From Demequina globuliformis (GTDB taxonomy: Bacteria > Actinomycetota > Actinomycetes > Actinomycetales > Demequinaceae), in NCBI RefSeq assembly GCF_000975155.1, contig NZ_BBRG01000001.1:940240-1004239 (forward strand): 64,000 nucleotides of DNA, given 5' to 3'. Under the pieces are notes generated by a model, which searched no databases, was not told where the DNA came from, and worked only from the letters and a program-made list of their open reading frames with translations. The position numbers and the translations under genes are program-made. Positions 36,287 to 44,488 of this stretch are shown here, one piece after another (the stretch's first letter is position 1; the number at the start of each line of letters is the position of its first letter).

Positions 36287-36891
36287 CGCGCCACCGCCGC
36301 CTGCGCCCGCTCGGCCGCCGTGCCCTCGTGGCGGGGGGCCGGCGCCTCATCACGCACGTTGTAGCGCACGTCGCACAGGGTCGTCTGCTGAACCACGTCG
36401 GTCTTGCGGATCACCACCCGGCGCACGTCCGCGTTGAGGAGGTCCTCGAGCATCCGGGTAGCCTCCGCCTCCGTGCTCACGACGCGATCGAGCATCACCT
36501 GCTGGGAGCGCGAGCGGGACAACAGGCGCGGGCTGTCGCCGACGGCGATGGCGAGCAAAAGAATCGCCATGAGGACCAGGCCCACCGCTCCGTGGATTCC
36601 GGGGAAGCCGCCCAGCAGACCAAGTGCAATCGCGGTGAAGTAGTACGCGATCTCCGAGTGATCCATCTCCGTGGACCGCAGCCGGATGATCGACAGGACT
36701 GCGAAGATCCCGAGCCCAAAGCCAAGCGAGACGTCCGCGGTCGCCATGGCGTAGGTGACGCCCATGACGCCCACGTTGATGGCCAGGAAGGCGACGATCA
36801 TCTCGCGGCGCCGGTGGCGCGGGAAGTACAAGCCAAAGACGAGCAGCGTGATCGCGATCAGGTCTGCGGCGATGAGGGCGTAGATAGACAT
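36283..36891 (-). CDS. DUF4956 membrane protein
   Basis: A 202-residue protein with four membrane helices in the first 125 residues, including the conserved block YAMATADVSLGFGLGIFAVL and SIIRLRSTEMDHSEIAYYFT. A cytosolic ferredoxin-like tail of about 75 residues follows. DUF4956 genes nearly always accompany VTC-domain genes; the pair probably couples polyphosphate synthesis to the membrane. It starts at ATG 36891 and its stop overlaps the VTC start (ATGA). Divergent from the OmpR-type regulator. Confidence 0.87.
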   Translation of the reverse strand: MSIYALIAADLIAITLLVFGLYFPRHRRREMIVAFLAINVGVMGVTYAMATADVSLGFGLGIFAVLSIIRLRSTEMDHSEIAYYFTAIALGLLGGFPGIHGAVGLVLMAILLLAIAVGDSPRLLSRSRSQQVMLDRVVSTEAEATRMLEDLLNADVRRVVIRKTDVVQQTTLCDVRYNVRDEAPAPRHEGTAAERAQAAVAR

Positions 36892-36956
36892 GGGTTTCAA
36901 CCTTCGGTGTGGGGGCTCCAGGGTGAGCCGGCAATAACTCCATGGAATCCGGGGTG

Positions 36957-37039
36957 CCTGGGAACTCCCTGGGAACGGCGGCACAACCCCCTGGGAACCC
37001 AACCCCCGCCACAGCCCGCGGTCCCAGCGATTTCCCAGG
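36957..37039. promoter_or_regulatory. Phased CCTGGGAAC repeats between DUF4956-VTC and the two-component system
   Basis: Direct repeats CCTGGGAAC start at 36957, 36968 and 36990, i.e. spaced 11 and 22 bp, so they lie on one helix face. One inverted TTCCCAGG lies at 37032-37039. OmpR-family regulators bind tandem direct repeats of about 11-bp period, so the neighbouring response regulator is the likely ligand. Both divergent operons could be controlled from here. Confidence 0.7.
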
Positions 37040-37060
37040 CCAGAGTGCTTGACTGGAGTC

Positions 37061-37744
37061 ATGACCGACCGACGCATCCTCGTGGTGGACGACGAAGACA
37101 ACCTGCGCACCATGCTCGTGGCCGCCCTCAAGTACGAGGGCTACGACGTGGTGCAGGCCGTCGACGGCGCCGAAGGCCTGAAGGCCGTCAAGGAGCACCG
37201 CCCTGACCTCATCGTGCTCGACGTGATGATGCCGAACATCGATGGGTTCGCCATGTGCCGGCGCCTGCGCGATGCGGGCGACCGCACACCTGTCATTTTT
37301 TTGACCGCGCGCGACAGTTCCGAGGACAAGGTCGAAGGGCTTCGCATTGGCGGCGACGACTACCTCGACAAGCCCTTCAACCTTGACGAACTCGTGGCCC
37401 GCGTCGAGGCCGTCTCGCGCCGCTTTGAGCGCGACCCGTCCTCCGCGGACACCTATGAGGTTGCCGACCTGGTGCTCGACGACGTCTCTCACCGCGTGAC
37501 GCGCGGCAGCAAGGAGATCTCGCTGTCGCCCACGGAGTACCGCCTGTTGATGTACCTGATGCGCCACGTGGGGCGGGTGCTCTCGCGAGGCCAACTCTTG
37601 GAAAACGTGTGGGGCTACTCGCCTGACGATGACCCTGCGGTGGTCGAGACGTACATCGGGTACCTGCGCCGCAAGGTGGACGCCTCCGAACCCAAGCTCA
37701 TTCACACCGTCCGCGGGGCCGGGTACACGCTGAGGGCGCCGTGA
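37061..37744 (+). CDS. OmpR-family response regulator
   Basis: A 227-residue regulator: receiver (RILVVDDEDNLRTMLVAAL, phospho-acceptor Asp 54 in DLIVLDVMMPNIDG, DYLDKPFNLDELVARV) and winged-helix output (ISLSPTEYRLLMYLMRHVGR, YIGYLRRKVDA, IHTVRGAGYTLRAP). It resembles MprA/TcrA-type actinobacterial regulators. The stop overlaps the kinase GTG. ATG 37061 starts directly at the receiver; a GTG/ATG 12 nt earlier is possible. Confidence 0.93.
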   Translation: MTDRRILVVDDEDNLRTMLVAALKYEGYDVVQAVDGAEGLKAVKEHRPDLIVLDVMMPNIDGFAMCRRLRDAGDRTPVIFLTARDSSEDKVEGLRIGGDDYLDKPFNLDELVARVEAVSRRFERDPSSADTYEVADLVLDDVSHRVTRGSKEISLSPTEYRLLMYLMRHVGRVLSRGQLLENVWGYSPDDDPAVVETYIGYLRRKVDASEPKLIHTVRGAGYTLRAP

Positions 37745-39135
37745 CCGCACGACGCACCCTGTCGCTGCGGGACCGCCTGTGGATGGGACTTGCCGGCATT
37801 GGCCTCATTTCCGTGGTGGTCGCCGTGATCGTCGCCGTCACCACGCACCAGTTCCTCATGACCCAGATGGACGACCGCCTGGATTCCTATGCCGCGCCCA
37901 GCTTCTACGACCAACCACGTCAACAACTGCCTGGGGCACTGCAAGACCTCGAAGACGAGGAGCGCGTCACCGAGGCCACGCGCGGATACGTCGACTCTGG
38001 CGGCACCCTGTACGTCTTCGTCACCTCCAACGTCGAGGGCGCCACGGACGCCATCCCGGTCATCCCGCTCGCCGAACTGACCGACGAGCCTTCTCACTTC
38101 ACGACCGACGCCTCCGAGGGCACCTCGCAGTTCCGTGTGCTCGCGCGGCCAGCGGGCAACGGCTGGGACATCACCGCGCTGCCGCTGGACGACGTGAAGT
38201 CCGCGACCGGCCGTCTGGTCCTGATTGAGAGCATCGGCATCGCGCTCGTGCTGGGGACCCTGGCGCTCGTGGCGTGGTGGGTGAACCGACTGGGGATCGC
38301 GCCCATGCGCCGCATGGTGGACGCGTCCAAAGAGATCGCCGGTGGGGACCTTGATGTCAGGCTCGACACCGATCAGGGCGGGACCGAGACAAACGAGTTG
38401 GCACAGTCGCTCAACCGGATGATCGCGCACCTGACCAGCGCTCTGGCCGAGCGCGAGCGCTCCGAGGCGCGGCTGCGCGAGTTTGTGGCCGATGCCTCTC
38501 ACGAGCTCCGCACGCCTCTCACCACCGTGTTGGGGTACGCCGAGCTCCACCGCAAGGGCGCCTTGGACGCACCCGAGGCGCAGGACGATGCCTGGGCCAG
38601 GACAGAGTCAGAGGCTGCGCGCATGCGCCGGCTCGTGGAGGACATGCTCACCTTGGCGAAGTACGACGCGGAGCCGCACCTCGACGTACGAGGCGTTGAC
38701 CTCGCGGCACTAGCGACCGAGGTGGTCGCAGATGCCACCGTTGCGTACCCGGACACCGCTTTCGAGTTCGCGGGAGGCAGCGCCTCAGTTCCGGCCGACG
38801 GCGACCGCCTCCGCCAAGCTCTCCTCAACGTGATCGCCAACGCCGCCGTCCATGGCGGCGACCGCGTGACCGTGAGCGTCCACGCCACGGCGACCCAGGC
38901 ATCGGTCCTGATCCACGACAACGGGCCGGGGATGGAGCCGCACGTGGCGGCGCGCGCGACCGAACGGTTTGTGCGCGGCGACAGCTCACGCCAGCGAGCC
39001 ACCGGCGGCGCTGGCCTGGGCCTGGCGATCACCGCCGCCATTGTCGACGCCCACCACGGCACGCTATCGATCGAGTCCGCTCCCGGGGCTGGCACGACCG
39101 TCACGCTGACCCTGCCGGGCTCGGCTGCGGTGTGA
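37741..39135 (+). CDS. HAMP-containing sensor histidine kinase
   Basis: A 464-residue kinase with two membrane helices (about residues 16-40 and 161-182) flanking an extracytoplasmic domain of about 120 residues, then HAMP (WWVNRLGIAPMRRMVDASKE), HisKA with His about 254 in FVADASHELRTPLTTVLGYA, and HATPase (LLNVIANAAVHGG, IHDNGPGM, GAGLGLAITAAIVDAH). It phosphorylates the partner upstream; the two overlap by 4 nt. The stimulus is unknown, but phased sites before DUF4956 suggest control of the VTC genes. Confidence 0.93.
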   Translation: MTARRTLSLRDRLWMGLAGIGLISVVVAVIVAVTTHQFLMTQMDDRLDSYAAPSFYDQPRQQLPGALQDLEDEERVTEATRGYVDSGGTLYVFVTSNVEGATDAIPVIPLAELTDEPSHFTTDASEGTSQFRVLARPAGNGWDITALPLDDVKSATGRLVLIESIGIALVLGTLALVAWWVNRLGIAPMRRMVDASKEIAGGDLDVRLDTDQGGTETNELAQSLNRMIAHLTSALAERERSEARLREFVADASHELRTPLTTVLGYAELHRKGALDAPEAQDDAWARTESEAARMRRLVEDMLTLAKYDAEPHLDVRGVDLAALATEVVADATVAYPDTAFEFAGGSASVPADGDRLRQALLNVIANAAVHGGDRVTVSVHATATQASVLIHDNGPGMEPHVAARATERFVRGDSSRQRATGGAGLGLAITAAIVDAHHGTLSIESAPGAGTTVTLTLPGSAAV

Positions 39136-39147
39136 CACAGTGAGGGG

Positions 39148-39891
39148 GTGACGACCTCCCAGGACCAAGCCCGCCTCGCCGTCCTCATCGATGCCGACAA
39201 CATTCCCAGCAAGTACGTCGACGCGCTCTTCGTGGAAATCGCGAGGTTCGGGAGCGCAGACATTCGGCGGGCATATGGAGACTGGACGACCAACCAGTTG
39301 GCGCCGTGGAAAAAGGTAGTGCTCGCGAACTCCATTCAGCCGGCGCAGCAGTTCTCGAACACCCAGGGCAAGAACTCAACCGACAGCGCACTCATCATCG
39401 ATGCGATGGACTTACTTCACGCGGGAAACATCGACGGCGTTTGCCTCGTTTCAAGCGATGCCGACTTCACCCGCCTTGCCGCCCGAATCCGTGAACAGGG
39501 CCTGCGAGCATATGGGTTCGGCGAAAAGAAGACTCCTGACGCGTTCATCAACGCGTGTAACACCTTCGTTCTCCTCGAGAACATTCAGGGCGGAGAAGCA
39601 GACGCGGGCAATGTCCCACAGCGCGACTACAGGTCCGACCAGGACCTCGCACGGTTGTTGTCGGAAGCCATCGACACTTCTGCGGGTGACGACGAGTGGG
39701 CGGACTTAGCGGCGGTGGGGAGCAATCTCCAACGACTCAAATCCGATTTCGACACCCGTACGTGGGGCTTCAAGAAGCTCAAGGACCTGGTTGTCGCGCA
39801 TCCACGCGTGGATGTCAAGTACTTGTCCCCGGGCCAAGGCAAGCCAAAGACTCTTCAAGTCCGGCGACGGCCCGCACCGAAGAAGAAGTAG
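39148..39891 (+). CDS. NYN-domain (LabA-like) nuclease with C-terminal OST-HTH domain
   Basis: A 247-residue protein. The NYN/PIN-like domain covers residues 8-150: AVLIDADNIPSKYVDALF, NSTDSALIIDAMDLL, GVCLVSSDADFTRLAARIRE, with Asp residues placed as in active NYN nucleases. A C-terminal OST-HTH/LOTUS domain (about residues 168-235: LLSEAIDTSAGDDEWADLAA, KLKDLVVAHPRVDV) probably binds RNA. Such proteins process or degrade RNA; the target is unknown. It starts at GTG 39148, 12 bp after the kinase stop, and ends in a basic tail. Confidence 0.87.
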   Translation: MTTSQDQARLAVLIDADNIPSKYVDALFVEIARFGSADIRRAYGDWTTNQLAPWKKVVLANSIQPAQQFSNTQGKNSTDSALIIDAMDLLHAGNIDGVCLVSSDADFTRLAARIREQGLRAYGFGEKKTPDAFINACNTFVLLENIQGGEADAGNVPQRDYRSDQDLARLLSEAIDTSAGDDEWADLAAVGSNLQRLKSDFDTRTWGFKKLKDLVVAHPRVDVKYLSPGQGKPKTLQVRRRPAPKKK

Positions 39892-40347
39892 TTAAGCGAG
39901 CCAATACCGCGAGCCATCCTCGGCGCGCTCCACGAGCCCCGCGTCGACCGCGTAGCGCCGCAGACCGGCCTCGTCGAAGAACAGCATTCCCACGCGCGCC
40001 GTCAACTCAGCTTCTGTCAGCCAGCCCCGGCTCACACCGGCGAACACGCGCGCCATCACTGCCGCCACGAACGCCGGCTTGTCACCGTCGCGTGCCGGCC
40101 ACTGAGAGATGGGACCGTAGGCCAGGATGCCTCGCTCGGATGCCAGCATGGACAGCTCCGTGTGGTGGTCTCCTACCCGCTCGGCATCGATCCCCTCCGG
40201 TGACAGCCAGTCGAGCCCTCCCAGTCGCGGCTCCACCTCGCCGCCGCCCAGGGCATCGACGAGGGCGATGCGCCCCTTGGGGTCGCGGATCAGGCTCATG
40301 AGCATGCGGGACTGTTTGAGCGCGGCGTGTGCCTGGCCGTCGGTCAT
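39892..40347 (-). CDS. DUF2087-like regulatory protein
   Basis: A 151-residue soluble protein. The last 35 residues (FFDEAGLRRYAVDAGLVERA, SRYWLA) look like the DUF2087 C-terminal half, typical of small transcriptional regulators; the start has a helix MLMSLIRDPKGRIALVDALG that could be ArsR-like. The stop TTA directly follows the NYN stop on the other strand, with no terminator between. The role is unknown; one GAGGACC site precedes the ATG. Confidence 0.6.
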   Translation of the reverse strand: MTDGQAHAALKQSRMLMSLIRDPKGRIALVDALGGGEVEPRLGGLDWLSPEGIDAERVGDHHTELSMLASERGILAYGPISQWPARDGDKPAFVAAVMARVFAGVSRGWLTEAELTARVGMLFFDEAGLRRYAVDAGLVERAEDGSRYWLA

Positions 40348-40509
40348 GGTCGGGTCCTCTCTGGTCTGCGCCGCAGGCGACGCACCGCGGCGAGACCCGC
40401 GAGCTGCGCTGCCAACGGCGCCGGCGCTATCCGGCTAAGGCGTTCGTCCCCGCCCTTAGGTCCGGGGACACGTGTGGTGCACGAGCCTGCCACACCCGCC
40501 CGCGCACCG
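40348..40509. other. 162-bp gap
   Basis: I see no gene, promoter or strong hairpin here. Confidence 0.4.
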
Positions 40510-42111
40510 TCACGGCGTGGCGCCAATCTCGTCGTAGAAGCGGTCCGCTTCTAGCCGCCAGTGGCGCGTGGGCGCCAGCGCCGCCACAAACTCCGCGTCG
40601 TGGCTGACGACAATGAGTGCCCCGTGGAATCCCTGCAGCGCCTCCAGCAAGTGCGCACGGGAGGCGAAGTCGAGGTTGTTCGTCGGCTCATCGAGCACGA
40701 GCAATTGCGGCGCTGGTCGGGCGAGCAGCACGGTCGCGAGCGCCGCCCTCAGGCGCTCGCCTCCGGACAGCTGAGCTGCGGGCGCGTCCCCCGCCGCCCC
40801 GCGGAACAGGAACTTCGCGATTCCCTCGCGCACCTCGTGGGGACTGGCGCCCTGGGCTCGGGCACGCACGTTCTCGGCCACAGTGAGGTCCGGGGCGAGG
40901 ATGTCGAGGCGTTGCGGCAGGTACCCGCCCGGAACGCTCAAATGCGCGTGTCCCTCGAGCGGCGCACGTTCTCCCAGGAGCGTGCGCAGCAGGGTCGTCT
41001 TGCCTGAGCCGTTAGACCCCGTGAGCACAATGCGCTCCGGGCCCTGGACCTGAGCCGTCACATGCACGCCGGTCGCGATCCGGCACTCCAGGTGAGCGAC
41101 TTCCCTGCGGGACGGCACAGCCGACTCTGGCACGTCGACGCGAATCTCGCGGTCGCGGTCCGCGGCAGCCTGGGCCGCCTCTAACCGTTCTCTGGCCTCT
41201 CCCAAACGGTCCTCGTGGATCGCGGTGACGCGCGCCTGCGTCACCTGCGCCTTGCGCTTCATGCCGCCCATCATGATCTTCGGCATCCCCGCTTGCCGCG
41301 CCCGGCGCTCGCCATCGCGCTGCCGCTTGCCGGCGCCCTCGACGTGCACGCGCAGTTCGCGATGCTGCTTCGCGACATGGGTTTTGGCATTCGAGAGTTC
41401 CGCCAGCGCCTGCTCGCGCTCGGCCTGGATCGCTGCCTCGTAGTCGTCGATGGTGCCGCCGAACCACCGGAGGCTTCCGCGCCGCAGTTCGCCCACGGCC
41501 GTCACGCGGCGCAGCACCCGCCTGTCGTGGCTCACCACAAGGGTCGGCTGGCTGCGACGCTCGAGCGCGCCCATCACAAAGGCGACGGCGGCTTCGTCCA
41601 GGTTGTTTGTCGGCTCGTCAAGCAGCAGCACGTCCGGCCGCTCCCACAGCGCAGCCGCGAGCGCGAGCCGCGTGATCTCGCCGCCGGAGAGTTCGCCCAC
41701 GGTCCGGTCGAGCGTGCCGTCGGGCAGGCCCAACGACGCAAGCGTCGCGACCGCGCGTTCCTCGACGTCCCAGTCGTCACCAAGGACGTCGAAGTGAGCG
41801 GGGTCCACGTCGCCAGACTCGATTGCGCGCAAAGCCGCGCGCTTGGGCGCCAACCCCATCGCGGCATCGGCCCTCATCGCCGAGTCAAGGGCCACGTCCT
41901 GCGGGACGTACGCCACGTGCGCCGGCCGCTGGATGCTGCCGGAGTCGGGTGTGAGGTCGCCCGCGAGCAGGCGCAGCAGCGTGGTCTTGCCGGTGCCGTT
42001 GGTGCCGACGAGGGCGCTCAAGGACCCGTCGACGGAGCCGGACATGTCTCGCAGCACAGATGTGCCGTCGGGCCACGAAAAGGTCAAGTGGGAAAAGGAC
42101 AGGGAAGGCAT
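40510..42111 (-). CDS. ABC-F family ATPase
   Basis: A 533-residue protein with two ATPase domains and no membrane segments. First: Walker A GTNGTGKTTLLRLLAG, signature LSGGEITRLALAAAL, Walker B DVLLLDEPTNNLDE. Second: TGSNGSGKTTLLRTLLG, LSGGERLRAALATVL, LLVLDEPTNNLDF. The basic interdomain linker (RELRVHVEGAGKRQRDGERR) fits ABC-F ribosome-acting factors that protect against antibiotics or stalled ribosomes. ATG 42111 is preferred; TTG 42123 is possible. It is downstream of the hairpin repeat at 42253. Confidence 0.9.
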   Translation of the reverse strand: MPSLSFSHLTFSWPDGTSVLRDMSGSVDGSLSALVGTNGTGKTTLLRLLAGDLTPDSGSIQRPAHVAYVPQDVALDSAMRADAAMGLAPKRAALRAIESGDVDPAHFDVLGDDWDVEERAVATLASLGLPDGTLDRTVGELSGGEITRLALAAALWERPDVLLLDEPTNNLDEAAVAFVMGALERRSQPTLVVSHDRRVLRRVTAVGELRRGSLRWFGGTIDDYEAAIQAEREQALAELSNAKTHVAKQHRELRVHVEGAGKRQRDGERRARQAGMPKIMMGGMKRKAQVTQARVTAIHEDRLGEARERLEAAQAAADRDREIRVDVPESAVPSRREVAHLECRIATGVHVTAQVQGPERIVLTGSNGSGKTTLLRTLLGERAPLEGHAHLSVPGGYLPQRLDILAPDLTVAENVRARAQGASPHEVREGIAKFLFRGAAGDAPAAQLSGGERLRAALATVLLARPAPQLLVLDEPTNNLDFASRAHLLEALQGFHGALIVVSHDAEFVAALAPTRHWRLEADRFYDEIGATP

Positions 42112-42252
42112 AGGTTCTCGCAATAGCGTCTGGGGCAGATGTGCCGGTGGCAGATGTGCGCGTGGCCAGACGAGCGTCTGGCGAACCTAGATCTTCAACG
42201 GAGTGCTCCTCGCGACTCGGGGTGTGTCCAAGCGCCAGTGTACGCCCCCAGC

Positions 42253-42316
42253 TTCGTGCATGTCAGTGCCGGAAAATGTCACAATCTCGGCACTGACATG
42301 CACGAACGGGAGGTAC
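42253..42316. repeat. Hairpin repeat family A, copy 1
   Basis: A 64-bp element: 19-bp arm TTCGTGCATGTCAGTGCCG (42253-42271), 16-nt loop and a perfect complement (42288-42306), then GAGGTAC. It lies upstream of the ABC-F gene and downstream of the cupin operon. A second 64-bp copy is at 60305-60368. Confidence 0.85.
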
Positions 42317-42319
42317 CGG

Positions 42320-42336
42320 GGCATCGGGCCGATGCC
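42320..42336. repeat. Inverted pair of the GGCATCGGCC word
   Basis: GGCATCGG-G-CCGATGCC is a perfect 8-bp inverted repeat with a 1-nt centre. The right half, GGCCGATGC at 42327-42335, is an exact copy of the iterated word; the left half is the same word cut by the centre. It lies just after hairpin repeat A in a gap. Confidence 0.7.
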
Positions 42337-42340
42337 GGAG

Positions 42341-42769
42341 TCACCAGGGCATCGGGCGATCGGTAATGGGGTGGGCATCATCTGGCAGGTGGGGTAGTTC
42401 ACCGCCGTCGCCACGGATGCAGAACCACGTGAGCGGCTCCGTGCCGTCTGGCGCACACCGCCACGTTCGCATTACGCCCTGGCCCACGCGGATCACGGTG
42501 CCGGGACCCACGTCGAGGACCTCATCGTCCAGACCCATCTGGCCGCGACCGGTGAGAAAGATGTACAACTCCTCATCGGACGAGTGGGCGTGCCAGTAGC
42601 CCGCCTCCTCGCCCGGCGCCATCGAGTTCGCCGTGACGCCGATGAACTGCATGGGAAGTTCGTGATCGAGTACCCGGCGACCATTCTTGGACCGGGCGGG
42701 CACGAACCCGCCAAAGTACTCGCGCCAGGATTCGATGGGGCCCAGTTCCATGCGTTGCACATCGCTCAT
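42341..42769 (-). CDS. Cupin-domain protein
   Basis: A 142-residue single cupin barrel: motif 1 AGYWHAHSSDEELYIFLTGRG (His and Glu metal ligands in HAH and DEELY), motif 2 VIRVGQGVMRTWRCAPDG, in which the usual C-terminal metal-binding His is missing. It is the last gene of a four-gene operon with ArsR, SRPBCC and DUF4287 genes. Enzyme or ligand role is unknown. The ATG 42769 start is 10 bp after the DUF4287 stop. Confidence 0.8.
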   Translation of the reverse strand: MSDVQRMELGPIESWREYFGGFVPARSKNGRRVLDHELPMQFIGVTANSMAPGEEAGYWHAHSSDEELYIFLTGRGQMGLDDEVLDVGPGTVIRVGQGVMRTWRCAPDGTEPLTWFCIRGDGGELPHLPDDAHPITDRPMPW

Positions 42770-42779
42770 GAGCACCACG

Positions 42780-43031
42780 CTACTTGGCGAGCTGCGCCTT
42801 CACCCACGCGACGACCGCGTTGGCGTGGCCGTGCCCCATCCCGTGTTCGTCCTTGAGCGCCGCCACCACTTCCATGTGGGCTTGCCCTGCCTCGAGCCCC
42901 TCCGCAGCCACGTCAATCCAGTGCTGCATGGGTTGCCCGTACGTCTTCTCGATGCTCGGGAAATAGGAGAGGGGGCCCTTGAGCGTGGCCCCGGGCTCGA
43001 TGACCGGGGCCACGACGCGGGGCGTGCTCAC
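42780..43031 (-). CDS. DUF4287 protein
   Basis: An 83-residue soluble protein matching DUF4287: SYFPSIEKTYGQPMQHWIDV and ALKDEHGMGHGHANAVVAWV. The family is common next to SRPBCC/AHSA1 genes and resembles a helical dimerising domain of unknown role. The start overlaps the SRPBCC stop by 4 nt (ATGA). Confidence 0.85.
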   Translation of the reverse strand: MSTPRVVAPVIEPGATLKGPLSYFPSIEKTYGQPMQHWIDVAAEGLEAGQAHMEVVAALKDEHGMGHGHANAVVAWVKAQLAK

Positions 43032-44005
43032 GCGAGCACGTCGCTCTCGAGGCGAGCGTAGGAGGTCTCCATACCGTCGACCATGCCGGTGCTGAGGACC
43101 ATGTCGCGCACCTCGGCACTGGGGTAGGTGATGACCAGCGTCAGGAGCGTGCCGCCCTCAACGGGGGTCAGCGTCATTTCGTTGACGTTCGGCTCGCCCG
43201 GCATACCGATCATCGCCTCGGTCGTCACAGCACGGTAGGGTTCCTCGATCTCGAGGGCCTCGCCCGTGAAGCCAAAGCGCTCGCCCTCGACGCCAGCGTC
43301 GGGCTCCCATTCGTTGCGGTACGTCTGCCCCACCTCGGTGGCAACCTCACAGACGGGCATGGACCAGCCGTCCGGCCCCAACATCCAGCGGCGAATGAGC
43401 TCCGGCTTGTGGTGCGCGTCCCACACCTGCTGCGCAGTGCCGCGAATGACGCGGGAGACGCGGACCTGGGTGTCGGAGAGGATGTGCGCCTCCGCGCCAC
43501 GGCCCGCAGCAAAGGACTCGAGGTCCGCGAGCACGGCGTCGATCTGGCTCATGGCAGACGTCATGCCTTCTTCCATACCCATGCCGATGAGCTGCTCCAG
43601 CTGCTCGAGCGAACCAAAGTAGGTGGTGGTGATCAGGCGCGAGCCGGCATCGGTCGCCTCGAATTCGAACGTCATCCGCATGTCCGGCATGTCAGTGTTC
43701 TCCGCGCCGTCATCTCCGGCGAAACCGTCGCGCACCTCGAATGAGCGTCCGGGCTCAACGGCGAGGAACTCCCAAAAGCCACCCGAGCGCTCGCCGTCGG
43801 GTCCGGTCATGTAGTACTCGGAGCGGCCGCCGGGGAAGACGTCGTGCCTCGTAAACGTCGCGGGCCACTCGACAGGGCCCCAGAATTTCTCGAGCTGGCG
43901 AGGATCGGTGTACGCCTCCCACAGGCGTTCGCGGGTGGCAGCGAACTCTGCCGTCACGGTCATGGTGAGAGCGTCGAGGTCCTTCTCGACAGAAGTGATG
44001 GGCAT
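43028..44005 (-). CDS. Tandem SRPBCC (AHSA1-like) protein
   Basis: A 325-residue protein of two START/AHSA1 domains: residues 10-160 (TMTVTAEFAATRERLWEAYT, LEKFWGPVEWPATFTRHDVF, GGFWEFLAVEPGRSFEVRDG) and 170-325 (QVRVSRVIRGTAQQVWDAHH, IRRWMLGPDGWSMPVCEVA). Such domains bind hydrophobic ligands. Cotranscribed with an ArsR regulator 12 bp upstream, the typical layout in actinobacteria. Confidence 0.87.
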   Translation of the reverse strand: MPITSVEKDLDALTMTVTAEFAATRERLWEAYTDPRQLEKFWGPVEWPATFTRHDVFPGGRSEYYMTGPDGERSGGFWEFLAVEPGRSFEVRDGFAGDDGAENTDMPDMRMTFEFEATDAGSRLITTTYFGSLEQLEQLIGMGMEEGMTSAMSQIDAVLADLESFAAGRGAEAHILSDTQVRVSRVIRGTAQQVWDAHHKPELIRRWMLGPDGWSMPVCEVATEVGQTYRNEWEPDAGVEGERFGFTGEALEIEEPYRAVTTEAMIGMPGEPNVNEMTLTPVEGGTLLTLVITYPSAEVRDMVLSTGMVDGMETSYARLESDVLA

Positions 44006-44017
44006 GGCGGTGACCTT

Positions 44018-44380
44018 TCAGTCGGTGAGGTGTGGAGCCGGGGTTTCGGGCTCCGCGAGGAGAGCGTCAAGGCGGCCGATGCGGTCGCGCCAGATGCGCT
44101 CATAGGCGTCCAAGAGTTCTTGGGCACGACGGATGGCGTCAGGGTTGCCGCGAACGAGACGCTCGCGGCCGTGGGGGTGCTTGGTCACCAGACCGGCTCC
44201 CTCCAGGACGGCGACGTGTTTGCTGACCGCCGCGAAGGACATCTCGTACGCAGCCGCGAGCGAGGAGACGGAAGCCTCCTCCACGAGGGTGCGGCGGACA
44301 ATGTCGCGGCGCGTGGCATCGGCGAGGGCCCGGAAGATCCGGTCGACCTCGACGTCGGAAAGTTCAGTATCTACAACCAT
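44018..44380 (-). CDS. ArsR-family regulator
   Basis: A 120-residue winged-helix regulator: FRALADATRRDIVRRTLVEE, AYEMSFAAVSKHVAVLEGAG, VTKHPHGRERLVRGN. No metal-binding cysteines are seen, so it belongs to the SRPBCC-linked subgroup rather than metal sensors. First gene of the operon running to 42341. The region upstream (44381-44488) is shared with the divergent GH20 gene. Confidence 0.9.
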   Translation of the reverse strand: MVVDTELSDVEVDRIFRALADATRRDIVRRTLVEEASVSSLAAAYEMSFAAVSKHVAVLEGAGLVTKHPHGRERLVRGNPDAIRRAQELLDAYERIWRDRIGRLDALLAEPETPAPHLTD

Positions 44381-44459
44381 TTGGTTATACGTTACGCCCG
44401 CCGACGAGAGCCGTCAACAGATGCGCCGCATTCGGGGTTTCCTGGAACAAAATCGACAC

Positions 44460-44476
44460 TGTTACCAGGGGCAACA
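44460..44476. promoter_or_regulatory. Operator-like palindrome before the GH20 gene
   Basis: TGTTACCAGGGGCAACA is an imperfect palindrome (TGTT-N-CC-N3-GG-N-AACA) located 13 bp before the GH20 start. It resembles LacI/GntR-type operators of sugar genes. The binding protein is not in the window. Confidence 0.45.
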
Positions 44477-44488
44477 TAGGCTCATGGA

